Origin: Robiginitomaculum sp.
GTDB lineage: Bacteria; Pseudomonadota; Alphaproteobacteria; Caulobacterales; Maricaulaceae
Assembly (NCBI GenBank): GCA_016765135.1
Contig: JAESQN010000031.1
Location: forward strand, 124,001 to 188,000
Direction of reading: 5' to 3'
DNA length: 64,000 bases
The notes under the pieces are model-generated. The model had not been told where the DNA came from, made no database searches, and saw only the letters and a list, made by a program, of their open reading frames with translations. The position numbers and the translations under genes were made by a program. This document shows positions 8,412 to 18,114 of this stretch, piece by piece (the first letter of the stretch is position 1; the number at the start of each line of letters is the position of its first letter).

Positions 8412-10427
8412 ATGTCAGATGCACCACTTAAGAAAGACGATTTTGCTGGCGTTATTAAGGCTGCGAAAGCAGCTATGAACAATGGTGGTTTTAGTAAAGC
8501 GCAAGAGAAAATACAGACTATTTTGCGCGAAGAGCCTGAGCACCGCGACGGTCTTTATATTCTAGCGGTTTGTCAGCGCTATCAAAATGAAGCTGACAAT
8601 GCCCGCGCATCTCTTGAGGTACTTACCAACGCCTATCCGGCTTATGGACGCGCCTATCAAGAGCTTGGGCATATTGAATTTGCCGCGAATAATCATATCC
8701 AGGCGGCCCAAGCCTATCAAAAAGCGGTTTCTCTCAACCCGGCCTTGCCTGGTGCTTGGCGGCGATTGGTCGATCTGGGCGAGACGTTGAACGACCTTAA
8801 ACTTAATCAATATGCCCATGCCAACTTTAACTATTTCAATAATTTACCACGAGAAATTCTAAGTGCGACAAGTGCCATGCATGAGCGAAATTTGGCTGTC
8901 GCTGAAAAAACATGTCGCCACTATTTAAAACACAATCCGAAACATGTTGAAGCCATGCGTTTATTTGCCAAGCTTGGCATTGAACACGGTCAGCTTGATG
9001 AGGCGGAGTTTGTACTTGAAAGCGCCATATCATTTGAACCGGATCATCTTTTGGCGCGTTTGGATTACGTCAATATTTTATATAAGAGACAGAATTACAA
9101 AAAATCCCATACAGAGGCTAAACTTCTGGCCTCCAAACAGGTTGAAAATAGCGTTTTCGCTATTAGTTACGCCAATCAATGCGCCGCGATTGGCCGCTTT
9201 GAGGAAGCGTTGGAGATTTTTAACGAGCAAGCACAAAAAGACCCAAGCAATGCGAATTTATTTCTATCACAAGGACATGCCTTTAAAACCATCGGTAATG
9301 TAGACGCCGCAGTGGGCGCTTACCGCAATGCCTATAAAGCGCGCACGGATCTTGGCGATGCGTATTGGAGCTTGGCCAATCTAAAAACCTACCGTTTTGT
9401 CGACACCGAAATTTCCACTATGAAGCTTGCCGAAAAACACACCTCAACGTCTCTCGATGACCGCGCACATTTGTGTTTTGCTTTAGGTAAATCTTACGAA
9501 GACGAGAAAGAGTTTGAACAAGCGTTCCAATATTATGAGCGCGGCAACGGCTTGCGCACTCAGCAATTTCCTTATTCCGCCGATGCCATGAGCAAGGTTA
9601 TGTCCTTGCAAAAACAAATTTTCACAAAAGATTTTATAGGCACGAAAAAAGATTTCGGTTGTGACGATAATTCATTGATTTTCATTGTCGGTTTGCCAAG
9701 AGCAGGTTCCACCTTATTGGAGCAAATTTTAGCGTCCCATTCTGATGTGGACGGCGCTATGGAGTTTCATAATATTGCGACTTATGCACAAGGTTTTAAC
9801 GGCAGGTTGTTTCAAGGTGACGAGCCGCGCTACCCAAAAATTCTGCAAGACACGCCAGCCGATAAAATTCTTGAATTGGGCAAGCGTTACTTGGACGATA
9901 CATCAATACACCGAAAAACCGGGACTTATCTGATAGATAAAATGCCAAATAATTTTCGCCATATTGGGCTTATCAATCTTATTTTCCCCGAGGCGAAAAT
10001 CATTGATGCCCGTCGTCATCCTATGGCTTGCTGTTTTAGTGGATTTAAGCAGCTTTTCTCGTCGGGGCAGGAATTCACCTATGGCCTGGAGAATATCGGG
10101 CGGTATTACCGCGATTATGTTGGCCTTATGGACCATTGGGATGATGTTTTGGAGGGGAAAATTCTCCGGGTTCAATATGAAGACGTTGTCGATGATTTGG
10201 AAACCCAAGTGCGCCGCATCTTGGATTTTTGCAATTTACCTTTTGAAAAATCTTGTGTGGATTTTTATAAAACAAAACGCGATGTTCGCACGCCCAGTTC
10301 CGAACAGGTACGCCAACCGATTTACCGCAGCGGCCTTGACCAATGGCGAAATTTTGAACCTTGGCTCGGCCCGCTTAAAAAATCCTTAGGCCCTGAAATA
10401 CTCAAGCGTTACCCTCTGGATGGATAG
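8412..10427 (+). CDS. TPR-repeat sulfotransferase
   Basis: The first 400 or so residues are helical tetratricopeptide-like repeats (for example GRAYQELGHIEFAANNHIQA and repeated A-x-x-x-Y-x-x-A patterns), probably for holding a protein or carrier partner. The C-terminal part is a sulfotransferase with the 5'-phosphosulfate loop GLPRAGSTLLEQ near residue 428 and a later DARRHPMACC segment of the 3'-phosphate-binding type. It transfers sulfate from PAPS. The acceptor, glycan or protein, is not evident. There is no signal peptide. The placement after cysD-cysNC and near sugar-nucleotide genes suggests sulfation of a surface polymer. Confidence 0.88.
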   Translation: MSDAPLKKDDFAGVIKAAKAAMNNGGFSKAQEKIQTILREEPEHRDGLYILAVCQRYQNEADNARASLEVLTNAYPAYGRAYQELGHIEFAANNHIQAAQAYQKAVSLNPALPGAWRRLVDLGETLNDLKLNQYAHANFNYFNNLPREILSATSAMHERNLAVAEKTCRHYLKHNPKHVEAMRLFAKLGIEHGQLDEAEFVLESAISFEPDHLLARLDYVNILYKRQNYKKSHTEAKLLASKQVENSVFAISYANQCAAIGRFEEALEIFNEQAQKDPSNANLFLSQGHAFKTIGNVDAAVGAYRNAYKARTDLGDAYWSLANLKTYRFVDTEISTMKLAEKHTSTSLDDRAHLCFALGKSYEDEKEFEQAFQYYERGNGLRTQQFPYSADAMSKVMSLQKQIFTKDFIGTKKDFGCDDNSLIFIVGLPRAGSTLLEQILASHSDVDGAMEFHNIATYAQGFNGRLFQGDEPRYPKILQDTPADKILELGKRYLDDTSIHRKTGTYLIDKMPNNFRHIGLINLIFPEAKIIDARRHPMACCFSGFKQLFSSGQEFTYGLENIGRYYRDYVGLMDHWDDVLEGKILRVQYEDVVDDLETQVRRILDFCNLPFEKSCVDFYKTKRDVRTPSSEQVRQPIYRSGLDQWRNFEPWLGPLKKSLGPEILKRYPLDG

Positions 10428-10443
10428 GCCCAGCTAGAGCGCC

Positions 10444-11790
10444 CTAGCTCCAGGGATAGGGACTATTTGAAAGCGGGTGCAGATCACCTTCCTCGTAGCG
10501 CGAAAACCTGAATGGCTTGAGCAGGGCTTGAGGGTTGCCGACAATTTCCTGGGCGACCAGTTTTCCAACTCCAAGCATTTTATAGCCATGGTTCGAGTCC
10601 GCGATTACATAACAATTGCCACGGAATGTATCAAATACCGGGAAATTATCTGGCGTAAAACAGCCAACGCCTCCTGAAGGTTCTTTATCATATTTCACTA
10701 TTTTCCCTTCAAAGCGCTTGTGACAATGCGCAAGAGCAGAACACCACATATGGGCGAACTCCGGCGATGCAACAAACTCCGGGCTGGACGGCCCGTAAGG
10801 ATCAAGATCAACTTCATTTGCAGGCTTTGTCACCTCATAGGGCATTGCGCCGCCTTGAACGCCGCCAAAATGGAAGTCCGGCTTGTAATAAATTCCCCAT
10901 ATATCCTCTGTAATAACAGACCCGTCCACGTCAGAATATAAGGGTGCGTCCGAATCTACATGCATGACCGGCGGCATTTTGCCGTCATTGGTGGTGAATA
11001 GTTTTGGATCAACTTTTAAGACCCCCTCTTCAAGCTGCCAATATTTCCACATTGGAATACCGTGATGTAATTCCCCGTCACCGCCCCGGATTGAGATCGT
11101 ATCGGGCAGGCCAAGCATTGACCAAAAATCACGAACCCAAGGCCCTGGGCACATTACAAAATAATCGCCATTTATGGTGCCTGAACTTGTTTCAATGGCT
11201 TGTATATCAGAGCCTGAACCGTTCATCCCCTTAAATCCAAGGACTTCAACCCCAGTGATAATGCGCACGCCTTCGTTTTCCGCTTTTTGCGCCAGCGCAT
11301 AAATGGTTTTTGTATTGTTTGAATATCCGCCTTTTTTCTCATGAAGAACAGATGTGATGCCCTTGGCTTGCCAATCACTGAAGAACGACTTCATATAGGC
11401 ATTACAGTCTTTTTCGCCTTCTATAAATTCACTTTCATAGCCGATGGCTTGCTGTTGCTCATAAATCGTCCGAACATCTTCATGCATGACTTCAGGTGAG
11501 ATTTGCATATAGCCAACCGGATGATAAGAATAAGCCTTGGCGTCTTCCTCCCAAATATCTACGGAATGGGCCATCAATTCACGCATTGCCGGTTGATAAT
11601 AATTATTTCGTACAACGCCGCACGCAATTCCAGACGCACCAGATGCAATGCCGCCTTTGTCTAAAACGACAATATCTGCACCTGTGCCAAGACCTTTAGC
11701 CTTTAACTCTTGTGCGAGGTGGTAAGCGGTAGATAATCCGTGAATACCTGCACCAACAATAATATATTTAGAATGCTCAGGAAAGGACAT
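10444..11790 (-). CDS. FAD-dependent oxidoreductase of the DAO family (amine demethylase candidate)
   Basis: This 448-residue flavoprotein has the FAD-binding motif IIVGAGIHGLSTAYHL at the N-terminus and a C-terminal GGVGCFTPDNFPVFD block like those of SoxB and glycine/sarcosine/dimethylglycine oxidoreductases. A clear GGAGG precedes the ATG at 11790. It lacks a folate-binding GcvT domain, so on its own it would release formaldehyde or act with a partner. Downstream of soxBDAG on the same strand (132 bp gap), it is a reasonable candidate for dimethylglycine or another N-methyl amine. The substrate is inferred from context. Confidence 0.8.
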   Translation of the reverse strand: MSFPEHSKYIIVGAGIHGLSTAYHLAQELKAKGLGTGADIVVLDKGGIASGASGIACGVVRNNYYQPAMRELMAHSVDIWEEDAKAYSYHPVGYMQISPEVMHEDVRTIYEQQQAIGYESEFIEGEKDCNAYMKSFFSDWQAKGITSVLHEKKGGYSNNTKTIYALAQKAENEGVRIITGVEVLGFKGMNGSGSDIQAIETSSGTINGDYFVMCPGPWVRDFWSMLGLPDTISIRGGDGELHHGIPMWKYWQLEEGVLKVDPKLFTTNDGKMPPVMHVDSDAPLYSDVDGSVITEDIWGIYYKPDFHFGGVQGGAMPYEVTKPANEVDLDPYGPSSPEFVASPEFAHMWCSALAHCHKRFEGKIVKYDKEPSGGVGCFTPDNFPVFDTFRGNCYVIADSNHGYKMLGVGKLVAQEIVGNPQALLKPFRFSRYEEGDLHPLSNSPYPWS

Positions 11791-11922
11791 TCATTTTCCT
11801 CCAATTGGGATATAAATTTCTCTGGAGATATAGGGTAAACAACATTATCTGTCCCAACCATATTAGGAAGATATTTGCGAAATATGTCTATTATTATTTT
11901 TGATAATATTACAGGGTCTTAT

Positions 11923-12549
11923 TCAGCCATAAATATTTTCCGCAGCAACGCAAATTTCGTGGGCTAAAGAATTGGCGAACGATCGCGCACACCAAATTTC
12001 GTAGATGTTAGGTGCACTGTCTGATGCGCCGCCAGATGCGCTGTCAGATGCGTTATCAGGGCGAATAATAAACACATTCAAATGCCCTAACATCGTTCTG
12101 GCAGCACTGCCCATATTCATGCCTGCGGGAAAAGCTTGATCTGACAAATCCAGAGTCACCAGCCTTTCTAACACTTGCGGCGCACTTGCGCCAATGATCG
12201 CCAGCCGCACCCAGGCATCGGTTTGAAGCGTTACAGCCGCGCTGGCTTTCAAAACGGCTCCTAATTCTACATCAAGAAAGGCATTTTCAGTGTTAAAGTG
12301 TACAAACCATTGTTCTGGTGCGCTGCAAAATAAAAACCCACCATTAAATGACACGACCTTTCCCTGCGCGGGAAGCGGCGCCCCATATTTGTTTTGAAAT
12401 TTCTTGCGCAAAGTTGGTACACCGCCCTTGAGCGCAGTTAGAGAACATATCTCGCCCCCCACCATTTCTTTAATCTCTAGTATTGGCCAGGTTTTATGTA
12501 GCCCGTTCAGGGGCAATGTCTCCACCAAGCTGGTTTTATTATCAGACAC
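11923..12549 (-). CDS. soxG: Sarcosine oxidase subunit gamma
   Basis: SoxG is the small structural subunit of heterotetrameric sarcosine oxidase and is distantly related to the GcvT fold. I chose GTG 12549 as start because AAGGAGAG sits at the right distance before it and it overlaps the soxA stop by 8 bases, the usual sox arrangement. A longer frame from ATG 12573 is possible. The product is then 208 residues, a normal SoxG size. The C-terminal half has a run of Asp/Ala/Ser repeats (SDSASGGASDSA, near residue 185) that looks like a species-specific loop. Confidence 0.82.
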   Translation of the reverse strand: MSDNKTSLVETLPLNGLHKTWPILEIKEMVGGEICSLTALKGGVPTLRKKFQNKYGAPLPAQGKVVSFNGGFLFCSAPEQWFVHFNTENAFLDVELGAVLKASAAVTLQTDAWVRLAIIGASAPQVLERLVTLDLSDQAFPAGMNMGSAARTMLGHLNVFIIRPDNASDSASGGASDSAPNIYEIWCARSFANSLAHEICVAAENIYG

Positions 12550-15463
12550 GCAAACGCTCTCCTTTTGGATCAATAAAGTGTGCAGAACACACGGTCACCA
12601 GAACATCTGTTCCTCTTAATAAATCGACGGCACGAATTTCCTGACCTATACGTTCCTGACCGCGTTTCAAAAAACCAAGCCCTATATAAGACTTAAGAGA
12701 CGGCGAATATGCGACCGAAGACAGATACCCTTCGCTATTTTCCGCAGTGTCGGATTTACCTTGGCCAATTAAGTGTGCGCCGCTCGCCAAAGCATCCGTT
12801 TGAGTATCAGCCCGTGAAACCGGTTTAAATCCAACAAGGTACAGCCCGTCTTCCGCGTTTAATCCTTCGCGCTCGGACAGAGTTTTGCCAATGAAATCTT
12901 TCTTTTTTGCAAGCATTCTGCCCATGCCGAGGTGTTTGGCCGTTGTTTGCCCATTTAGCTCATTACCAGCCGCATGCCCTTTCTCAATACGCATGACACC
13001 GAGGGCTTCGGTTCCGTACGGCACCGCGTTAAATTCTTCGCCAACCGACATCAGTGCCTTGATCAAACTGTCCCCGTAACGTGCCGGCACGCCAAGTTCA
13101 TAGGCCAGTTCGCCGGAAAACGAGAGCCGGAAGAGCCGTGCCCGTATGCCGCCACAAACCGTTATTTCGCCGCACGCCATATAGGAAAAGGCTTCGTTAG
13201 AAACATCATGCTCTTTATCAACGATTTTTTGCAAAAGCTTGCGCGCATTAGGCCCGGCGATAGCGTATTGCGCCCATTGATCGGTGACCGAGATTAGTTT
13301 TACATCCATATTCGGCCATAAACATTGTCGGCAGAACTCAAGATGACGATAAACACTGACTGCATTGGCCGTCGTTGTGGTCATAACGAAATGGGTATCA
13401 GAAAATCTTGCGACTGTACCGTCGTCCATAGCAAACCCGTCTTCGCGCAACATCAATCCATAACGGCACTTGCCGACAACAAGTTTTGCAAATGCATTGA
13501 CATAAATACGGTTAAGAAATGCGCCCGCGTCCGGCCCTTGAATATCTATTTTCCCAAGGGTGGTGACGTCACAAATACCTACACTGCTGCGCGTGGCGAC
13601 AACTTCCCGGTCAACCGTTTGGCGCCAATGGGTTTCTCCGGGTCTCGGAAAATATTGGGCGCGTTGCCATAACCCGGCGCTGACAAAGACGGCGCCTTGT
13701 CCCTGTGCCCAATTATGGCTCGGCGTTTTCCTTACCGGGCGAAAATGTTCAAACCGTGAAGCGCCCGCGAAAGCGCTTATTGAAACCGGCGTATAGGGCG
13801 GCCTTGAAATTGTTGTGCCCGTTTCAGGAATAGTTTGGCTCAGATGATCCGCTAAAATAGCAAGGCCTAACACATTCGAGGCTTTGCCTTGATCCGTAGC
13901 CATGCCGAGAGTTGTATAGCGTTTAAGCAGCTCGACAGACTTAAACCCTTCTTGGGCCGCCAATTTTATATCCTTGGCAGTCACGTCATTTTGAGGGTCG
14001 ACCCAGGCGCTTCCTTTACAGCCCTTCATTTCCCAAAACGGCGTAATTTCAAAAGGCGCATCATCTGCTTGGGGGAGGTCAATGGCCGCCGCATTTTTCC
14101 CGAGTGCCTGCACAGCGCGTGCGCCCGCTTGTGCGCCCTCCTGTAAACACTGGTGGGTGCTAAATGATCCGTTCGCCGCGCCAGCCACATCCATATCAGC
14201 CGTTAGCGCGTCTTTACTCGGAACAAATGCAGCAATGTCATCGCGCCATAATGGGCGGCCTCTTTTGTGACATGTTAGCTGAATGTTGGGATTCCAGCCG
14301 CCCGATATAGCAATACAATCGGCATCCACTTTACGGCCATCAGAAAATCTAATCGCCCGCACGGCTTTCCTGCCGCGAATATCAAAAGAGTTCTCCGACA
14401 AGCGCGTATCAATTACCGCCGACACCTCGGCTCCAGAAGCCTTTAAAATGTTTGCAGTACGCAATCCGTCCGAATTATTGCTGACCACAACAACACGCTT
14501 ACCGCACAATGCCCCAAAACGGTTGGCATATGTGCGCACAGCACTGGCGAGCATGACGCCGGGGCGGTCATTGTTTGAGAGTGCGATCGATCGCTCCGTA
14601 GCACCCGATGCAAGCACTGAGCGTTTTGCGTAAATCCGCCACAGCGTTTCCCTTGGCTTTTTGGTTTTCACGGCAAGATGATCCGTATTGCGCGTAACCG
14701 CACCGTAAATACCGTGGTCAAAAACACCGTAAACCGTGGTTCTGCCCATAAGGCGAACATTGGGCATTGATGACAATTCAGCGGTTATTTGCATCGTCCA
14801 TGCCAATGCGGTGTCACCGTTAATCTGCTCAAGTTCTGAAAGCAACCGCCCGCCCATTTGAAAGTCTTCATCAGCAAGGATAACCCGCAGCCCCGCTCGC
14901 CCAGCCACCAATGCAGTCATTAAGCCCGCCGACCCCGCGCCAATTACAAGTACATCACAGTGCAAGAAACCTTTATCATATTGGTCGGGATCCGGCTCGC
15001 CTGATAGCGCGCCCAAACCTGCCGCCCGGCGGATGATTGGTTCATATAGTTTTTCCCAAAAAGACGCTGGCCACATAAAAGTTTTATAATAAAAACCAGC
15101 ACTTAAAAAAGGCGCGAGTAAATCATTCACCGCCATGACATCAAAGTTTAGAGACGGAAAGCGGTTCTGGCTTTGAACGGTCATGCCTTCATAAAGTTCA
15201 GCGATGGTCGCGCGTGTGTTGGGCGTCGCCCGAGCGCCTTCGCCAATGGTCATCAATGCATTTGGTTCATCTGATCCAGCGGAAAATATTCCGCGTGGAC
15301 GGTGGTATTTAAACGAACGGCCAACAAGTTTTACGCCATTTGCAATTAGTGCAGACGCGACAGTATCGCCGCTAAAGCCTTGGTATTTCTTGCCATCGAA
15401 AGTAAATTCGACAGGCTGCGAACGGTCAATATGTCCGCCGCCCACTCGGTGTGTTTGTGTCAT
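12542..15463 (-). CDS. soxA: Sarcosine oxidase subunit alpha
   Basis: SoxA (973 residues) binds NAD and THF and, with SoxB, oxidises sarcosine to glycine, passing the one-carbon unit to THF as 5,10-methylene-THF. Visible in order are an N-terminal ferredoxin-like domain without the cluster cysteines (GRSFKYHRPRGIFSAG near residue 50), a Rossmann domain with VIGAGSAGLMTAL near 173, and a C-terminal aminomethyltransferase (GcvT-like) domain from about residue 590 to the end (EKGHAAGNELNGQTTA). Length and order match the family. It overlaps soxD by 4 bases and soxG by 8, so the four sox genes form one transcript. Confidence 0.95.
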   Translation of the reverse strand: MTQTHRVGGGHIDRSQPVEFTFDGKKYQGFSGDTVASALIANGVKLVGRSFKYHRPRGIFSAGSDEPNALMTIGEGARATPNTRATIAELYEGMTVQSQNRFPSLNFDVMAVNDLLAPFLSAGFYYKTFMWPASFWEKLYEPIIRRAAGLGALSGEPDPDQYDKGFLHCDVLVIGAGSAGLMTALVAGRAGLRVILADEDFQMGGRLLSELEQINGDTALAWTMQITAELSSMPNVRLMGRTTVYGVFDHGIYGAVTRNTDHLAVKTKKPRETLWRIYAKRSVLASGATERSIALSNNDRPGVMLASAVRTYANRFGALCGKRVVVVSNNSDGLRTANILKASGAEVSAVIDTRLSENSFDIRGRKAVRAIRFSDGRKVDADCIAISGGWNPNIQLTCHKRGRPLWRDDIAAFVPSKDALTADMDVAGAANGSFSTHQCLQEGAQAGARAVQALGKNAAAIDLPQADDAPFEITPFWEMKGCKGSAWVDPQNDVTAKDIKLAAQEGFKSVELLKRYTTLGMATDQGKASNVLGLAILADHLSQTIPETGTTISRPPYTPVSISAFAGASRFEHFRPVRKTPSHNWAQGQGAVFVSAGLWQRAQYFPRPGETHWRQTVDREVVATRSSVGICDVTTLGKIDIQGPDAGAFLNRIYVNAFAKLVVGKCRYGLMLREDGFAMDDGTVARFSDTHFVMTTTTANAVSVYRHLEFCRQCLWPNMDVKLISVTDQWAQYAIAGPNARKLLQKIVDKEHDVSNEAFSYMACGEITVCGGIRARLFRLSFSGELAYELGVPARYGDSLIKALMSVGEEFNAVPYGTEALGVMRIEKGHAAGNELNGQTTAKHLGMGRMLAKKKDFIGKTLSEREGLNAEDGLYLVGFKPVSRADTQTDALASGAHLIGQGKSDTAENSEGYLSSVAYSPSLKSYIGLGFLKRGQERIGQEIRAVDLLRGTDVLVTVCSAHFIDPKGERLRV

Positions 15464-15747
15464 TTGCTGCGGCCTTCACGTCTTGCTACATCGCTTGCAA
15501 GTTCAACGGATAAAATATCATGGGTGAGCGTATTACGTTTAATGACAAGCCAAGACCTATCGCCTTGCTCATGGAACCATAATTCACGGTGCTCGCCCGC
15601 TAAATTATCGCGCTGATAGAGATATTCATAGAAATTTTCTGCCGCATCATCAGCTTTTGGATCAGGCCGGTGAATGAGGCTTGCATCGCCCAGATATGTG
15701 AATTCCTGTGCGTCGCGAGGCCCTAATAATGGATGTACAATAATCAT
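15460..15747 (-). CDS. soxD: Sarcosine oxidase subunit delta, zinc cysteines absent
   Basis: SoxD normally uses three cysteines and a histidine to bind structural zinc in the heterotetramer. This 95-residue copy aligns well with the family (GPRDAQEFTYLGDAS, AGEHRELWFHEQGDRSWLV) but contains no cysteine at all. The usual CPxCG reads HPLLG, and the later G-C-R before the W reads G-D-R, while the His in WFHE remains. The gene is intact and correctly placed between soxB (10 bp gap) and soxA (4-base overlap), so it is probably expressed. It likely belongs to a metal-free subclass. Confidence 0.9.
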   Translation of the reverse strand: MIIVHPLLGPRDAQEFTYLGDASLIHRPDPKADDAAENFYEYLYQRDNLAGEHRELWFHEQGDRSWLVIKRNTLTHDILSVELASDVARREGRSK

Positions 15748-15757
15748 CTAAACCCCC

Positions 15758-17008
15758 TCAGTGCAAATTTGGTTGGGCGCCCACGCCCTTTTCGTCGATC
15801 AGAAATCCGCGAGAAAAGCGGTCAAAGCGATAAGCCTTCGCCGTGCCGTGGGGGGTGTTCGTGGCAAGCAGGTGCGCGAAAGCGACCCCGGATGCCGGCG
15901 TTGCTTTAAAGCCCCCGTAACACCAACCGCCATTGAAATAGAGACCCTCAATATGGGTCTTGTCAATTATGGGCGAGCCGTCCATGGACATATCCACACA
16001 TCCGCCCCACATGCGCAAAAGCCGCGCGCGGCCAATCATGGGCATCAGTGCAACGCCGCCCTCGCATACATCTTCAACCACCGGCAAATTCCCGCGCTGG
16101 GCGTAAGTGTTATAGCCGTCAATATCGCCTCCGAAAACAAGCCCGCCCTTGTTGGATTGACTGACGTAAAAATGACCTGCGCCAAATGTGATGACGCCGG
16201 GGATAATCGGCTTAAGGCCTTCACTGACAAATGCCTGCAAAACATGGCTCTCAATGGGCAATCTCATGCCGGCCTTCGCCATCACCCGGCTTGACGATCC
16301 CGCAACCGCGACACCAATTTTTTTAGCGCGAATTTGCCCGCGTGTGGTTTCAACGCCTGTGCATATTCCGCCGCTAATCAGAAACCCTGTTACTTCGCAA
16401 TTTTGGATAATGTCTACGCCGTGTTGATCTGCGCCGCGCGCATACCCCCAGGCAACCGCGTCGTGCCGTGCCGTGCCGGCTCGTGGTTGCCACAATCCAC
16501 CGAGGATTGGAAAACGTGCATTGTCAAAATTCAAGAACGGGCATTTTTTGCGCAATTCTTCTTGGCTCAATAAAACAGCATCCGCACCATTAAGGCACAT
16601 AGCATTACCCCTGCGGACAGAAGCATCTCTTTGCGGATCCGTATGAAATAAGTTAATAATGCCGCGCTGGGAAATCATTGCGTTATAATTTAGCTCCTGC
16701 TCAAGCCCCTCCCAGAGCTTCATAGAGTGCTCATAAAAAGGCTCATTACCGTCCAGTAAATAGTTCGATCTGATAATAGTTGTGTTTCGCGCGACATTGC
16801 CGCAGCCAAGCCAGTTTTTTTCGAGCACGGCAATATTTACGCCCTGATATTTTTTTGCAAGATAGTAGGCAGTTGCAAGGCCGTGCCCGCCCCCGCCGAC
16901 AATAATATAATCATAGTGCGGTTTCGGATCAGGTGAACGCCATATAGGTTTCCACCCGGCATGCCCCCTAAGTGCCTGCTTAAATATCTGGAACGCAGAA
17001 TGTCGCAT
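15758..17008 (-). CDS. soxB: Sarcosine oxidase subunit beta
   Basis: SoxB is the catalytic flavoprotein that oxidises sarcosine at the FAD and passes electrons to covalently bound FMN and then oxygen. The start at ATG 17008 gives MRHSAFQIFKQAL, the typical SoxB beginning, with AAGGAAG five bases upstream. An ATG 21 bases earlier is less likely. The FAD motif IIVGGGGHGLATAYYL lies near residue 36 and the ARHDAVAWG segment, whose His normally carries the FMN link, lies near residue 175. It is first in soxBDAG and divergent from a GbdR-like regulator 86 bp away. Confidence 0.94.
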   Translation of the reverse strand: MRHSAFQIFKQALRGHAGWKPIWRSPDPKPHYDYIIVGGGGHGLATAYYLAKKYQGVNIAVLEKNWLGCGNVARNTTIIRSNYLLDGNEPFYEHSMKLWEGLEQELNYNAMISQRGIINLFHTDPQRDASVRRGNAMCLNGADAVLLSQEELRKKCPFLNFDNARFPILGGLWQPRAGTARHDAVAWGYARGADQHGVDIIQNCEVTGFLISGGICTGVETTRGQIRAKKIGVAVAGSSSRVMAKAGMRLPIESHVLQAFVSEGLKPIIPGVITFGAGHFYVSQSNKGGLVFGGDIDGYNTYAQRGNLPVVEDVCEGGVALMPMIGRARLLRMWGGCVDMSMDGSPIIDKTHIEGLYFNGGWCYGGFKATPASGVAFAHLLATNTPHGTAKAYRFDRFSRGFLIDEKGVGAQPNLH

Positions 17009-17094
17009 GTAAACTTCCTTAAGTTTCAAAAATAATACACGCTGTGCATCATTATTGAATTTACAAAACAGACGGTTTTATATATATTTAGGAC

Positions 17095-18051
17095 ATGCGG
17101 AATTTTGACGATCCAATTAAAATAGGTTTTCTACTCATTCCCGGCTTTGCCCTCATGTCATACGCCTCTGCCATTGAACCCCTACGAGCGGCCAATCACA
17201 TTGCGGGCAAAGAGCTATATAGCTTGAGCAATATATCAATTGAAGATGACAGTTCTGCCTGTTCTACTGGCCATGAAATTTCTTGTAATGTCAATATTGA
17301 CACCGCCAAATCTCTGGACTTCTTGTTTGTTTGCGCCGGCGGAAATCCGTTTAGCTTCCAGAGCCGGAAAGTTTTCACCTGGCTTCGTTCATTGGCCGCC
17401 GCTGGTGTTACCCTTGGCGGCGTTTCTGGCGGGCCAGTCATCCTCGCAAAGGCAAATGTCATTTCTGGTCACCGGGTCACTGTCCATTGGGAGCACGAGG
17501 AGGCCATGGGCGAAACCTTCCCAAACGCCATGATAGAACATGCCCTCTATATCTTCGACCGCAAACGGATTACATGTGCCGGCGGTGTTGCGCCGTTAGA
17601 CATGATGCATGCACTCATTGCCGAACATCACGGGGCGGCATTTGCGAAAAAAGTTTCTGATTGGTTTTTGCATACCGCCGTGCGTCCACCAGGGGCTGCG
17701 CAACGTATGGGAATTGCAGAAACCTATGGCACCGCAAACCCTGCAATCTTACATGCAATCGAGTATATGCAAAACCAGATTGGCTCCCCGCCCCCGCTTC
17801 GCAAAATTGCCAACTATGCGGGTATTTCAGAGCGGCAATTAGGGCGGCTTTTTAAGGAGGAAATTGGCGAAAGTGCAGCACTCTTTTTTCGTAAGATGCG
17901 CCTGAATTATGCGGCGCGTTTGCTACGTCAATCGACCATGAGTGTTACAGAAATAGGATACGCGGCAGGTTTTTCCAGCGGTGCTCATTTCTCAAAATGC
18001 TTTAGCGCAGAGTTCAGCAAATCACCTATCAGAGTTCGCAAAAAGGCCTGA
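17095..18051 (+). CDS. GlxA/GbdR-type AraC-family transcriptional regulator
   Basis: This 318-residue regulator has an N-terminal DJ-1/PfpI-like amidotransferase-fold sensor domain (residues about 8-180, IGFLLIPGFALMSYASAIEPL) and a C-terminal double helix-turn-helix of the AraC family (residues about 215-315). The architecture is that of GbdR, SouR and CdhR, which sense glycine betaine/dimethylglycine, sarcosine and carnitine respectively. It is divergent from soxBDAG and precedes folD, so control of sarcosine oxidation and C1 flow is the simplest reading. Which ligand it binds cannot be told from the sequence. A paralogue with the same architecture begins at 38646. Confidence 0.88.
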   Translation: MRNFDDPIKIGFLLIPGFALMSYASAIEPLRAANHIAGKELYSLSNISIEDDSSACSTGHEISCNVNIDTAKSLDFLFVCAGGNPFSFQSRKVFTWLRSLAAAGVTLGGVSGGPVILAKANVISGHRVTVHWEHEEAMGETFPNAMIEHALYIFDRKRITCAGGVAPLDMMHALIAEHHGAAFAKKVSDWFLHTAVRPPGAAQRMGIAETYGTANPAILHAIEYMQNQIGSPPPLRKIANYAGISERQLGRLFKEEIGESAALFFRKMRLNYAARLLRQSTMSVTEIGYAAGFSSGAHFSKCFSAEFSKSPIRVRKKA

Positions 18052-18114
18052 TAACAAAGCCGCAATCACTTATTATAATGTTGTGTATTCGCCAATAGAA
18101 ACTTAGTTGAACCT

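Noticed and set aside
10432-10449. Hairpin AGCTAG-N6-CTAGCT between convergent genes as an intrinsic terminator.
   Set aside because: The stem is short and neither strand has a following T run, and it overlaps the stop codon of the FAD oxidoreductase gene.
17031-17056. AATAAT...ATTATT inverted repeat between soxB and the regulator as an operator.
   Set aside because: Only the outer six bases pair and the centre does not match, so it is not distinguishable from chance in AT-rich DNA.
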